Part shown: positions 23,853 through 36,265 of the stretch, piece by piece
Layout of the letters: every line of letters starts with the position of its first letter
Numbering within the stretch: position 1 is the stretch's first letter
Assembly (NCBI GenBank): GCA_009760855.2
Contig: WPIO01000087.1
Coordinates: 1,126,001-1,190,000 of the forward strand
DNA length: 64,000 nt
Source of the DNA: Cristatella mucedo
Taxonomy: Eukaryota > Bryozoa > Phylactolaemata > Cristatellidae
Direction: 5' to 3'
The notes under the pieces: generated by a model
The model's input: the letters and a program-made list of their open reading frames with translations, nothing else
The model's database searches: none
Told to the model about the DNA's origin: nothing
Position numbers and translations under genes: made by a program

Positions 23853-25400
23853 TCTTCGTAGTGACGTAGCCGCGGCTGCTCGTGGCAACGGGATTGATTT
23901 GGCTCCGGTTTAGTTAGTTTAGACCGCTGCTAGCTATCGTCGAGTCTCTACGCGTCATTCGCCTCATTCGTAGCTACGTCCTTTCGCTCCTTTTTTGCGG
24001 ATGTCCGCGTGCTACCAGCACGCGGACTGTCGTCAGAGCCGGATTGCTTAAATGACGCCTCGGCAAAAAAGCCGGGAGAAATTAGGTATTACCACAGCCA
24101 GCGACTGGTTGCCTTCGCTTCAGCAGGATCGCGCAAGCGCGTGTCTCAGTAGGCAGACCGTTCTCTTCGGGGCTTCTTAGCGCTTTCCGCGGCGACACAG
24201 ATCCCAAGGCGATTCGGTTTGCGCTTCGAAGCGCCGCAGGCAGGCGTCTCTGTGGCCATTTGCTTGAGACGCGATGCAGTAATCAGGCGCAAACGCACGC
24301 TCTCGTCCTGTTCTGTTCTGCTTTTAATGGCGGCACTTGGACATAGGAAGATAGATAGGCTAGTTTTACGTTATCCTTCATGCATGGTGCTGGATTTTGA
24401 GCCAGAGAGAGTTCGAATGAGGAGAGAATACTATTTTGAGAGAGAGAGATGACGAGATAGGACGAACTCGCTGTCGAAATGCACATCGCAAGGCAGCTAC
24501 AGCGAAGGACGAAGCGAGCGCATTATGTGTTATCCTCTGATTAAATCTACGCACTACCCGCTCGCTTCGTAATTAATCGGCGCTCTTGGCTCCACGACGG
24601 ACGGCCTAGGGCAGCTCTGCATTTTTTAAGCCGGCCGCTGCCAAAAAAAGCGCAGAGGCTTCGAACGCCGCTTAATCAAATTCAGCAGCGTCCCACTCCG
24701 ATGAGTCATGACTGAAGTCGACTGGACATTATTGCCTTTGGCATCGGGTGTCTGCCAGATTAAACAGATTGTGCGGATTGTGATTGGATAAAAGCTAAAA
24801 TATTGCTACGGATTAGTCAGAAAACATCGGATATGGTCGCCGAGGCAACGCTCTAACCTAGGCGTATTCCTGCCTGAGAAAGCTATTCTTGCTCCCGACT
24901 GGCGTAGGTGAGCGACCATTGGGAAACGCATTAGCTAAAAATTCGTTCGGAGTGCTGAATAAAGTTGCTGAATCTTTAGATCGTCAGAATTAACCTAATA
25001 TTTGGTGGAAACCTGCAGCCAGCTCAACAACATTCGATGCGTGTTCACCGTGTGCGTGCAAAAAAGAGCTCATTATATAATATCAATATTTTTAAATGTA
25101 TGTGGTAACGAAGTACGATCTACCTGCGCTTCTGTACAAAAGTTTTTCAATGTCCTACTACTTTTTTAGGGTATTGTGCTTAGCAGACCACAATCCTCAA
25201 TTCAGCTTGAGAATGCGTACCCCCTTCTCTCCCTAGTCCCAGTAACTCCATTCTCCTTTCGGGCTTCCAGTCGCCCTAAGGAAGATATTACCACAATCTG
25301 CTGGTCGCTAAGGTCAGATGATGAGCAGGCCCGCGTGAGTAATGTTTGCGCGGTCTTTGCCTGATATTCGGATCTCGGTAGACCTTGCACGTCAATGCAG
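23853..25400. other. Intergenic, nothing recognised
   Basis: Mixed composition with no repeat-family match, splice-supported exon or RNA gene seen. Confidence 0.5.
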
Positions 25401-25418
25401 TAGTCAGGGAGGATACGC

Positions 25419-25615
25419 TCAACGTCGGAGACAAAAAAAGAAACCAAGAAAAGAAAGACAAAGAGAGAAAGAGGAAGAGAAAGAAAGAGACACAGAGGGA
25501 GGGAGGCAGAGACAAAGACGGAGGCGAAGATGGAGACAGACAGAGACGGAGAGAAAGTGAGAGTGCGTATGTGTGTGTGTGCGTGTGAGTGTGTGTGTGT
25601 GTGCGCGCGCTCCCA

Positions 25616-25659
<44 letters not shown>

Positions 25660-25665
25660 TGCGTG
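25419..25665. repeat. Purine tract and (GT)n
   Basis: A 140-bp A/G-only-biased tract is followed by about 100 bp of GT repeats with CG interruptions. Confidence 0.95.
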
Positions 25666-25744
25666 TGTACGCATGAACGTTTGCAGAACGGGTCAAATGG
25701 GCACCACTAGTATCGGAGAGCCAAGAATAAACCTGAAAAACCAC

Positions 25745-26252
25745 TTCAAACTTTGCTAGTAAGTTCATGTCTGGCTTTAGAGCTAATCACTCCACAGAAT
25801 CAGCATGGATTAGGGTGTAAAACGACCTACTTAGGAATGCAGGCAAGGGTAGAGTGTCTCTGCTTGCTTTGCTCAATCTTTGGGCAGCTTTTGATACTAT
25901 CGATCACAAAGTTCTTCTAGAGCGCCTCTCATCTCGCCTGGGTATCACTGGCACTGCTCTGCAATGGTTCGGGTCCTATCTCAGTGGGAGACTCCAGAGT
26001 ATTGATGAGAATGGATAAAGGTCATCGGAGGTACCTCTGAAATATGGGATACCTCAGGGCTCCGTGCTAGGTCCGGTTCTTTTGACGGTTTACATTCTCC
26101 CTCTTGCCGATGTGATTGCCAAGCACAATCTAGGCTTTCACTTCTATGCAGATGACACTCAGTTGTACTCACCATTCAATTGAATCTTCCTTTTCAGCAA
26201 ATGTAAAGCGCCTAGAGAGAGATTGAGTTCTCTAGGGGCGCTTTATCAAGTG

Positions 26253-26295
<43 letters not shown>

Positions 26296-27358
26296 TTCAC
26301 TTTGATCCTTCCCGGCCTTTGAGCACCTCGAATTCTCTCAACTCACTTGCTGCACGTATTGATGACATCCGCACATGGATGGCAGCAAATTATGTAAAAC
26401 TAAACGATGATAAAACTAACTTAATAGTTATGAAAAAAACGAGTGTGATTCAGAAATTGGTAAGGCTGGCGCCTAAACTTGGCTCAGCCAGCATATGTCC
26501 TGTTGAATCAGCTCGAAATCTAGGTGTAATGTTCCAAAGTGACCTCCCGTTAGACGACCACATCAGCACCACGATAAAGTCTGCCTACTTTCAGCACCAT
26601 AACTTTGCTAAAATTCGGGTGTTGTTTAGATAAGGATACCACATCTAAGTTGGTCCATGCATTTGTGACATCCCGTCTTGACTTCTGTAACTCACTGCTT
26701 GCTAGTCTACCAGCATGTGCAGTCATGCGATTACGGCTGGGGCAAAACTCTGCAACTAGGCTTGTCTGTCGTGAGCGTCGAAGTTGCCACATCACACCAC
26801 TTCTCGCCGACCTGTACTGGCTACCAGTCAAGCAGCGGATCGACTTCAAGGTTTTGTTGCTCACTTTTAGGTCACTTCATTCTTTGGCTCCAGCCTATCT
26901 CTCAGATCTACTCCTCCACCAGGTCAAGCATCTCACCACCCACTTTTCGGTATCAAACAGTTTACCAATACCTCGTACAAACCTCAAATCTTTTGGAGAC
27001 CGTGCATTTAGTTCGTATGCTCCCAAAGCCTGGAACTCACTCCCGATCTGCGTCAGAACATCCCCTGACCTGACCACATTTAAAAAGAACTTAAAACACA
27101 CACCTATTTAGGACAGCATTTAATGGGTCCCTGTGATTCGTCCTGCATGTGCTTGTGCATGCTGACACTGTGCATGCTGCCACTAACCACACTTGCATGC
27201 TGACTCTGTGCATGTCACCCCTAACCATGTTATTCATGTAGTTTATCAAGCATGATATTACTCACCATTCAATCACTTATCGCGGTTCCCTTTGCAGCAA
27301 ATGTAAAGCGCCTAGAAAGAGATTGAGTTCTCTGAGGGCGCTTCATCATGTGTATTAT
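25745..27358 (+). mobile_element. LINE-A copy interrupted by its own tail
   Basis: From the SGFRANHST-like block through AAFDTIDHKVLLERLSSRLG and [11 protein letters not shown] (intact YADD), then a break. The RT resumes at 26293 (FDPSRPLSTSNSLNS) and continues through LNDDKTNLIVMKK, FCNSLLASLPACAVM, PRTNLKSFGDRAFSS and TTFKKNL to a tail at 27300-27358. A separate tail and (ATT)13 occupy 26165-26292 inside the palm. Confidence 0.92.
26165..26292 (+). mobile_element. LINE-A 3' tail nested in the RT palm
   Basis: Begins CTCACCATTCAATTGAATC, carries the stem-loop and ends in about 13 ATT units. It falls exactly after the DDTQLY codons of the host copy. Confidence 0.9.
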
Positions 27359-27531
27359 TAACTGTCACTCGCCAGCGTTGCAGTTCAAATTCTGTCAGCT
27401 CTCACAGCAAGTCGCGATCAATATTGGACTGTAACTAATAGCACACCGTTCCCCAATCCAGTGAGAATGAATTATTTTGTCATTTTTCTTGTCTCGGTGT
27501 CGTGTGAGGTACTCAGGCTGGAGCTCAGGGA

Positions 27532-27580
27532 GAAACACGTGCTGCAGAGCTGGAGCTGGGAGCTCTGCAGCACGTGTTTC
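27532..27580. other. Perfect 20-bp inverted repeat (hairpin)
   Basis: Arms GAAACACGTGCTGCAGAGCT (27532-27551) and its exact complement (27561-27580) are separated by 9 bp. Function unknown. Confidence 0.95.
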
Positions 27581-27664
27581 CGTGTCTACGTGTTTCCGAG
27601 CGAGAAAATGAATTCGACAGGCTCAACTGGGAAACACAAGACAGCCATTGCCCGAACCCCGTGC

Positions 27665-28690
27665 TTACAAAAATAATAATAATAATAATAATAACACAGT
27701 AATACATTTTTTACAGCCCCCTCAGAAACATCCTCTGATTCTAGGCACTTTATATGTGCTGCAAAGGAAGCTTGGTCAGCAGGTTATTGGTACCATGCTC
27801 AATTACAACAAATTGAACATGGTTAGAAATACACTGGGTCAACATGAAAATATTGTTAGTAGCCGCGTGCACAGTGTCAGCACGCATAGGCACACAAGGA
27901 CGTATCAAATGGCCCCACTAAATGCTGTGACAAAGAGGTGTGTTTTCGCTTTTCTTAAAGTCAAGTCAGGGGATGTCATAACGCCAATCGGAAGTGAGTT
28001 CCACGCCTTGGGAGCATACGAGCTAAAGGCACGGTCTGCGAAGGATTTGAGATTTTTACCAGGTGAAGCTAAAAAAAAATCCTAGCTGATTAAACAGCCT
28101 CTTTTTTATAGCGACAGAAGAGCCTTTACGGCTATCACCACCGCTTGCAGTGGCGATAAAGAATCGCCCACCGCAGGAATCGAACCCACGACCTCGGGAC
28201 CGAGGTCGTGAAAGCAACCACCTTACCTAGTGTGCCATCACGGCTCACCAGCTAAGCGATTAGGTTCAGAAGAGCAGGTGGTACTGTGCTTAGCCTGGTG
28301 GGGTAGTAGATCTGATAGGTAGGCTAGCGCCAAAGAGTGAATGGACCTAAAAGTGAGCGACGGCACCTTGAAGTCAATGCGTTTCTTGAATTGGAGCCCG
28401 TGTAGGTTGGCGAGAAGTGGTGTGATGCGGAAACTTTGCAGCTCACAATAGACAAGCCTAGCTGCACAGTTTTGCACCAGTGTAAGCGCTTAAGTGCACA
28501 GCCCGGTAGACCAGCAACAAGTGAGTTACAGAAGTCGAGACGGGATGTCATGGATGCATGGACTAATTTGGATGTAGTCTCCCAGTCTTAGCGAGCTCAA
28601 ATTCTAGCGATGTTATATAGCTTAAAGTAGGCAGACTTGACTGTGGAGCTGATGTGGACGTCCAATTAAAAGTCACTTCGGAGCGGGTCT
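27665..28690 (-). mobile_element. LINE-A copy split by SINE-B
   Basis: Tail at 27665, 3' UTR and C-terminal block to 28072, SINE-B, then the thumb region (FRSIHSLALAYLSDLLPHQA, FCNSLVAGLPGCALKRL) to about 28690. Confidence 0.9.
28073..28249 (-). mobile_element. SINE-B copy nested in LINE-A
   Basis: Minus strand: tRNA-like head GATGGCACACTAGGTAAGGT (A-box region) and GTGGGTTCGATTCCTGC (B box), then a body with a hairpin (CGCCACTGCAAGCGGTGGTG) and a tail CTCTTCTGTCGC ... AGAGGCTGTTTAATC ending in a T run. It interrupts a minus-strand LINE-A, and AGCTAA is present on both sides (28067-28072 and 28250-28255) as a likely target duplication. Confidence 0.88.
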
Positions 28691-29129
28691 CCTGGGCGCT
28701 AGCGGGCGAGGCCCATCTCTGCTCCTAAAGGTGTGCACTGCGTTGCTCAGGAAGTCTGCCGGATATGACTTTTCATTCCATAGGCTGCGGCTTCAATGCG
28801 TCCAACGGCTAGTCTCAAAAGTCAGCCTTATTTTTGTCATTGTGAAATTAGTAAAATACGCAGCAGCCTTTATCTGCCCTGGTTCCTCCCGATAGAGTTT
28901 TCCTGCGGGTTGTGAAAAAATTTAGAAGCTTCGTATGTCCTAATCAAATAGCGGAAGCTAATAGATCCGATCGCTTGCATGCAGGTGTAACAAGCGGTGG
29001 CTTGTTGTACGGGCAACGATTGTGAGCGAGTTTGGCTATCATCTGCATCGCTGCGTTTGCTAAGCAAATTTTCGATATCTTAGTTGCAATCGACGTGCTA
29101 AATGCACCTGAACGTACACGCGGTAGTGC

Positions 29130-29310
29130 GATCTATACGTGCTGACACTGAACCTACTGCTACTAACCATGTCTCCGTGTTGACCTTATGCTTGTCACAT
29201 CTAATAATGTTGTACTGGATGACATTATGAGTGTTACCACTAATAATTGGGTCGTGCTTTCTTTAAAGAATCTGTAAATTCACTTAAAAGAGTTATCTGA
29301 TGGTACTATA
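29130..29310 (+). mobile_element. Old LINE-A 3' UTR remnant
   Basis: GTGCTGACACTGAACCTACT and CTAACCATGTCTCCGTGTTG match the 3' UTR pattern. No clean stem-loop. Confidence 0.5.
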
Positions 29311-29487
29311 CAAACATCCCAACATCTCATCTGTTTCTACAGAGGTAACCTATGCCCTAGCTATGTGCCATGCCCATAAAGTCGATGATTGCAGCATAAG
29401 AGAAAAAAGCCTAAAAGCGACTGATTCGTGCGAGCGTCACGCTCTAAATGTAAGGCGAATGTACCGTAGTCATACAGTCCATCAGGA

Positions 29488-29490
<3 letters not shown>

Positions 29491-29557
<67 letters not shown>
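29491..29557. repeat. (CT)n microsatellite
   Basis: About 67 bp of CT. Confidence 0.97.
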
Positions 29558-29560
<3 letters not shown>

Positions 29561-29639
29561 TCCGTCTCTCTCCCCCATCTCCCCATCTCTCCATCTCTTT
29601 TTCTACTTTCTCTACCCTTCATCGAACTTGGAAGAAAGA

Positions 29640-31300
29640 GGAATGCGTGCGAACTTCCAGTCGGCCCCGTCGGCAAGCGATGCGAGGACAATGCGAGCAT
29701 GCGAGCTGGCCCCATGTCAGGATTCTTATTGAGACAGCGACTCCCGCATCGGCACCGGCGGAGAGCAAGCCAATGGCTCCAGACAATCATCTCGCCGCCC
29801 TTACTACCACCGGCCAATCAGGCGCGGCGCCCCAGGCCCGCTGCCGACGCAATCCATCGCGGGCGAAGTGTAGGGTCCCAGCAAGCGCCTGTACGAGAAA
29901 GCGTTCTCTGCGTAAAAGACGGTTTGTCGGCGGGCCACTCGCAGTGGAGCTTGCCTAGTAAGATGAGCCATTGCCGTTGCCCAAGATGAGCGTGCGAAAA
30001 CTTCGCAGCCTAGCAGTGCCGCTCTGGAAGTCTTCGACGTTCGTGCCGCAACGAAACGTCGGCCGCTTAACCCTGCCACACAGCTAAACAGCCGCCGCAC
30101 CGGCCGAACGAGCGCAAACGAGGCTAGTGAGCGAGCGAGACAGCGAGCCGTCGGAGGAATGTCACGCCGAACATAGGGCGTTAGACTCAGCCGTTGCTGG
30201 CGCGCGGCGGACGCGCTCCTCCGACGCCGCGCGCCGAGAGCTCGCTTCGCCGCCGCCCGCCGCGGCCCGATTGCCCGACGCCGCTCTGCGGCAGTGCTGC
30301 CGAGTGAAGAAGCGATAGGTCGCGAGAAGGTCGTAGGTCGAACGCCGTCGGCCGCACCGCTTGTACTAAGGCTGCGGGCGGTAAGAGCAACTAGCGGCAT
30401 CGAGGCCATCTTGTGCGACTGCGAGCCGCGCAAGTTCCGGAACGTGTCAAAGTCGAAGCGAGAAGTTCCGGAACGTGCCAAAGTCGAAGCGAGTCCAGCA
30501 GAACCGGCTACTGCGGCAGCTGTCGGTCGACCAGACCAGGTCAGCCAGAGTCGAGCGTATCGTAATCGTGAATTCGTCGAACTGGCGATGCGAGGGATTA
30601 ACGTCGGTAATCCTAAACTAATTCTCAGCACGCTCCGGTTGGCCTTTGCCGCTGGACGCGGCAAAGGCCAACCAGAAATAGCCTACTCTATGGAGGAATA
30701 TATAATAAATAGACAACTCTAATGGAAATAATAGCCTACTCTACGGAAGAGTTCGAGGTGTTTCTGTCTGCGAGTGTAGTGTCTAGAGGGCGCCAACGAA
30801 AGAGCTACTTCCGTTGCAATGCAGAGGTCACTCTTCGCCGCCGAAGACTAGACGCAACTACGGCTGAGCCTAGAGCACTGCCACCCATCCGTTTGCCTGC
30901 ATGATCGCCACCTACTGGGCTCCACCTGCTGGAGCGCCATCTGCTGGGCTACGCGCACGATCGGGTGGCGCCTACATTTCCGAAGCGAACAGTACCGCTG
31001 CGGAAGAAAAGATGGCGAGCGCGTCAGCTCTTTGCCCGCGTCGGCCGTAGCCAGTGTCTCGGTCATTTGGATAGGCGGCTGCTCTACAGGCGAGAATCTC
31101 GCAAAAACGCAGGTCGTCTCCTCCTGGGTGACGCACCGCGGGCGCGCGCGGTAAGCTGGCCTAAGCCGCGCGTGCGGCGGACGCTGCGTCCCTGCGCCCG
31201 GCCGGCCAACCCGCCGGTTCCGGTTCCACCCGCCCGCGCTGACAGTCAGAGCGTTTGCCCGGCGATCGTCCTAAAATAGTCAGCAGCCGCCGCACATGCA
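29640..31300. other. GC-rich island
   Basis: Overlapping frames on both strands (286 codons minus, 142 plus). It contains a tandem duplication of about 34 bp at 30431-30495 (AAGTTCCGGAACGTG twice) and the inverted repeat at 30637. No family is recognised. Confidence 0.4.
30637..30673. other. 16-bp inverted repeat, 5-nt loop
   Basis: GGTTGGCCTTTGCCGC (30637-30652) and its exact complement at 30658-30673. Confidence 0.95.
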
Positions 31301-31334
31301 GCCGCGTCGAACTCGAACGAACGTGGTGACGTAA

Positions 31335-31690
31335 TGTATGTAATGTAAGTGTATCTCCGTCAGTAACTCCACAAAGTCATAAAGACCACGTGGGCGTTAC
31401 GCAGGAGAGTTTTGTATAGCGCACTCACAGCCTAAGCGGCTTTCGGTACGCATTCGGTAGCCAACAGACTTCGTCTCACGCAACAAAGAGAAAGTGGGAA
31501 GCATAGCAGAGTTAGGAGAGCAGTTGAGGTAGTGAGTAGCATAGAAGTAGCAGTTCAGGACCGCTGAAAAAGATGTGCCATAGTCGGCAGTTGGAGAGTA
31601 GATGTCGTTGCGCAAGAATGTGGAAGCGAGTTCCACAGTCTAGGACCTGCAGAGCTAAAGCTTCTGTCGCCAACAGCAGCGGGGACGCAA
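31335..31690 (-). mobile_element. LINE-B 3' coding fragment
   Basis: Minus strand begins VGDRSFSSAGPRLWNSLPHS, the conserved C-terminal LINE block, and stays collinear with 9690-10060 of the split LINE-B copy. Confidence 0.75.
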
Positions 31691-31771
31691 GTGGCGGCGG
31701 TGGCGGTGAAGGTTCAAGTCGCGCGACGTAGTGACTCTGCTAATACGGTATCGCTCATTCATAGAGCCGGG

Positions 31772-31812
31772 TCAGCTTCTGCTATGGGCACAGTGTACAT
31801 AGCAGAAGCTGA
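31772..31812. other. 15-bp inverted repeat
   Basis: TCAGCTTCTGCTATG and its exact complement ending at 31812, with an 11-bp spacer. Confidence 0.93.
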
Positions 31813-32099
31813 TCAACGTGGTCGCCAGAGTATTTTTATATTAAGGCTAAATAACTTAATTTTGCTATATCTTTCCGTTTAGAGTTTTTCTCTGAAACTT
31901 AAATACTGAACCCTAAAATCTAAAATAAGAAAAGTACAAACGTACTAAATTTAAATACTAAACCCTAAACCGTAGCGCAAAAAAACAAGCGCAAAATAAA
32001 CGCAAAACAGACAACACCTAAGCACTAAATTAGAAATCCTTTCATCCTAAGCTAAGAAGATGGCTCTAAATCGCGTGAATACTTAACTTAAATGTAATT

Positions 32100-32537
32100 A
32101 TATGCTGGAGATCATGTTGAGCAACTTCTGCTCAATGAACGAACGAAGCCGCGTTAGCAGTGCGACCGCGCCGCGAAAGGTGCTTTTCAAGCACGGAGCC
32201 AGGGGCGCCTGCAGACGGAAAGCAGCCTCCCGCCTGTAAAAAAAGCGGTCCCAACGCTTCACCTGCTTTCTGCGAGCGGTTCAAATAGGGCGTGGCCGTG
32301 ACGCCGTCCGAGAGGGTGAGCCTCACTTTAAACTGAGACGCAACTCGCTACAGCTAAAACCCTCTCCGCTAAAACCGACAGCTCACTCTCGCTGACGACG
32401 CGCGTAGACGTCGTCGTCGGGGCGAAGCGCTCATCTCGCTTGGGTGGCGGCGGCGGCGGCTATGGCTAGGGCGCTGCTTCCCTTACCTTGCGTGCGTCAG
32501 CCGGCTCATCGCTTCCCCCGCGGCAGCGGCGGCGGCA

Positions 32538-32569
<32 letters not shown>

Positions 32570-33170
32570 TAGCGAATTGATTAATCCGTATTTCGGCTTT
32601 AGATGGCGAGCGGCTGGCCAGCGAGCGAGCGTGAGCTCGCGCTCGCACCCAGGACAACGATGACGACGGCGACGCGTCTGAGCAGACGCTCGGCCAAAGA
32701 CTGGCGTCCGCAGGCGGCGAATCCGCGGCCAATCAAAACAGGACTGCGCCACGATAAGCCGGGCCTCGCTGCCGCCGCCGACAGGGGTTGAGGTGGAGGC
32801 GGCGGCTGAAGCCGGTCGCCACGGCTACGCCCCCGGTCGTCAGCGCCGGAGACGGAGCCGCGCGGAAGGCAGAAGAGCGGAGCCGAAGAGCCCGCGACGC
32901 GCGCGAAGCGGTCGCTACCTCTGCTCGGCGTCCGATCGCAGACGAGAACGCTGAGCAGATCGCAGTTCGCTCGGTGCCAGAGCGTGCGACGCGCGACGCC
33001 TGGCCAGCTCGGCGGATTTCGGCGGCGAGGCAGATTTTCTCGTGCTATCATCCGATTCAGCATGTCAGCAGCAGGAAAAACCAACGGGTCGTCCAGTCAA
33101 CAAACCATCCGCTCGAACAGCCGTGAATGGGTGTTTGCTTCTTCCGGTTTGCTTCTTCCGCCCAGGTGAA
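32100..33170. other. GC-rich island with GGC run
   Basis: CpG-rich, with a GGC triplet run and several composition-driven ORFs. No motif is recognised. Confidence 0.4.
32520..32571. repeat. (GGC)n repeat
   Basis: GCGGCGGC run of about 50 bp in a GC-rich island. A shorter GGC run lies at 32444-32460. Confidence 0.93.
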
Positions 33171-33209
33171 TGTGCGGCCTACAAGCTGTCGATGCCCATG
33201 CTGCCACCG

Positions 33210-34465
33210 GTAAGAATAAAAATAATGATAATGCGTTAGACGTAATGCCCTCAGAGAACTCAATCTCTTTTCACGCGCTTTACTTGTTTTCTGCACGTGA
33301 AGCGCTGACGGATGGTTGGCTGCTCAATAAACATCAGGAAAAACACGGTTAGGGGTGTCATGCAAAGGATGAGCATGCAAGTGTGGTTAGTGGCAGCATG
33401 CAGCAGTGTCTGCACGCATAAGAACATCAAGGACGAATCGCAGGGACCCACTAAATGCTGTCATAGATAGGTGCCTTTTTTATTTCTTTTTAAATTTGGT
33501 CAAGTCAGGGCATTATCATGACTCCACTCTGGAGTGAGTTCCAGGCTTTGGGAGCATAAGAACTAAGTGCACGGTCTCCAAAGGATTTGAGGTTTGTACG
33601 AGGTACAGGTAAAACAGTTCGACTCCGAAAGCGGGTGGTACGATGCTTGGCCTGTTGCGGGAGTAAATCTGATCGATAGGCTGGAGACAAAGAATGTAAG
33701 GACCTAAAAATGAGCGACGAGTCCTTGAAGTCGATCCGTTGCTTGACTGGTAGCCAGTGCAGGTCGGGGAGATGTGGCGTGATGTGGCAACTGCGATGCT
33801 CACGACAGACATGCCTAGCTGCTCAGTTTTACACCAGCTGTAAGCGCCTGATTGCACAATTCTATAGATCAGCAAGCAGTGAGTTACGGAAGTCAAGAGG
33901 AGATGTCACAAATTCACGGACAAACTTAGATGTGGTATCCTTGTTTAAATAAGCCCGAATTTTAGTAATTTAATGTTGCTGAAAGTAGGCAGACTTGGTT
34001 GTGGAGCTGATGTGGTCGTCTAACGAGAGGTCACTTTGGAACATGACACCCAGACTTCGAGGTGATTCAGCAGGAGATATGCAGGCAGAGCCGATTTTTA
34101 GCTTTACCTTTTCCAATTTGTGAATCACACTTGGTTTACCCATAACTAGTAAGTTGATGTTATCATCATTCAATTTAAGAAGGTTTGCCGCTATCCATGT
34201 ACGGATGTCATCAATACATGCAGCAAGGGAGTTGAGAGAATTCGCCGTGCTCGAGGGCTGACATATATCAAAGAAAAGGTACAACTGAGTGTAATCTGCA
34301 TAGAAGTGAAAGCCTAGATTGTGCTTGACAATCACATCGGCAAGACGAGTATAAACCGTGAAAAGAATAAGAACCAAGCACGGAGCGCTGAGGTGCGCCA
34401 TATTTCAGAGGTACATTAGATGATCTTTGTCCATTCACATCGATACTCTGGAGTCTCCCACTAAT
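33210..34465 (-). mobile_element. LINE-A copy
   Basis: Minus strand from [20 protein letters not shown] with YADYTQL (YADD altered) through LNDDNINLLVMGKPS, ESPRSLGVMFQSDLSLDDH and PRTNLKSFGDRALSSYAPK to a tail at 33210-33290. 5' truncated at the same palm region as several other copies. Confidence 0.92.
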
Positions 34466-36260
34466 AGCCTCAGCTTTTCATTTTTTCAAAATAATGAGTA
34501 TTTCATTAATAATAATATCACGCGTCACATATAAGTACAGGATTTTCTTGTTTTATTTCTAGTATTTAACTAACATCGAAGGCCGAATTCGGTTTCTTGT
34601 CGCACAACATGCTGAGCTAATTATCAGCCGCTGGAAATTTAATCTTTCAATAAGCCACTTAAATAACGACGTCTATCGTTTCCTAGCTCTAGGACTCTGG
34701 CTAGACTGTTCTCAGCCACTGGGAATTTTCCTTGAGGCTGAAGAGACCCCATTTTCTCTCATTCAAGTGCACCGCGTCATAGCTGAATGTTAATTTATTG
34801 GAGCACCGACGTCAGATTTCGCACGCGAAGGCATATTTAGACTTCACTGACTATGGGATGTCAACGGCATGGGCAGGTCAAAATATTGTATAGTTCCGGT
34901 TCTGATGGGGCCATCAACGGAAAGCGGCAAATTTTTGTTGCTGGCCTCTATTTTTGGCATTATTCGAGCACGCCGGAGCGCTGGGTAAGAAACACTCAGT
35001 ACCCTGCCATCAACTCCTACTGCGCCGCGCTGACAGCTTGTTCATGCCTTCGGGTTTCAGCCGAACAGTGCTCGGCCATCCGGTACATTCTAGTAAAAAA
35101 TAGTCCCACGTAAAAGTGGAAAGTGCATGCTCAACGAGGCATTTTTAATCATCTACCAAATGCACGCGTCGCCTCTATAAGGTGGCCACCTCGTGCTCTT
35201 TACCGTGAAGGGAAACTGACTGACGGTGCTGCAAAGCAATAGCGACCTAGCTAGTGCACCGGCGGCTCGCCTACGATTAGCGAGTGGTCGTAGGGAGCCG
35301 GGGCTGCGAGGCGAAGACAGAGGAAGCAAAGCATGCACTCATTGCACCTACGAAATGCAGCATTGAATGCTTGTGAATGCCAATGCCTACCAAAGTCCCT
35401 TGCTTTTTGAAGTGAGTGACAAGTTAATCAGTGTCGAGTGACGTGTTGAAAGTCTGTGCTAGGGCCAAATTTCTCACTCCCTTTGTCCTGGTCCGCACCC
35501 GTGCGTTGCTCGTGGTCAAGGACTACGTCTACATCGCAGACTGACGGTGTACGCAACATTCTGCGGTCGCCACGTATGAAGTCAAGATTAATGACTGAGG
35601 CTTTCGCGGGAGGAGGGGAAAGGTGCGATCGGATGTGAAATAGATTAACGAAGGCCCGATATTGCCCAGCTGAATACGAGAGAGACGGCGGCCAGGCGGA
35701 CGAACGTCAGACCAAGGTCAAATCGTCAGAAAGGCGCGTCGGTCAGCGGCCGGTCACGTACCCGAGTCAGCTTCGGCTTGCACCGTTCTCCCCCCCCCCG
35801 GGCAAACAGCGTGGCTCCCGAAAAAATGTGGCAACTGGAATGCTAAGCAATGCGAGATTATCAAGATTACCGCGAGCCCTTGAGTTATTTTGTAATCGCT
35901 CACCGTCGCACGGTTTCCAAGGTGACAGCGGGCGAGAGGCTAGTTGATAGAAATGGGACACCGGATCGCCGCCGGACGGGACGCCGCCCGAACGTCTTGT
36001 CGCTCCCCAGCCCAACCACCCTACAGTGGCTCATCGGCCGCTCTGCGTTCCGCATCATCCTGCAAGGGTTTCGAAAAGTAACGTCCCCAAAACAAGGCAG
36101 GCTCTTTTATTGGAGCTGAACGCTGACTCCAGAACTGGGTCGTCGTTCTGCCGACCTGGGAGAGCGATGCGCTGAGCGGAGTAACGTAACGTAACGTAAC
36201 GTGGTAACGAGAAAGCCGAGCTGCGGACGATGCAGCCTGGCTTCGAGCAATGATGCTATT
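34466..36260. other. Intergenic, nothing recognised
   Basis: No repeat family or gene identified. A short (AACGT)4 run is at 36180-36202, just left of the LTR element. Confidence 0.5.
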
Positions 36261-36265
36261 GTAGG

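Noticed and set aside
29804-30664. 286-codon minus-strand ORF as a gene
   Set aside because: It crosses a recent duplication and an inverted repeat, has biased composition and shows no recognised family.
31900-31975. Telomere-like CCCTAAA motifs
   Set aside because: Only two AACCCTAAA copies with degenerate sequence between them, so not an array.
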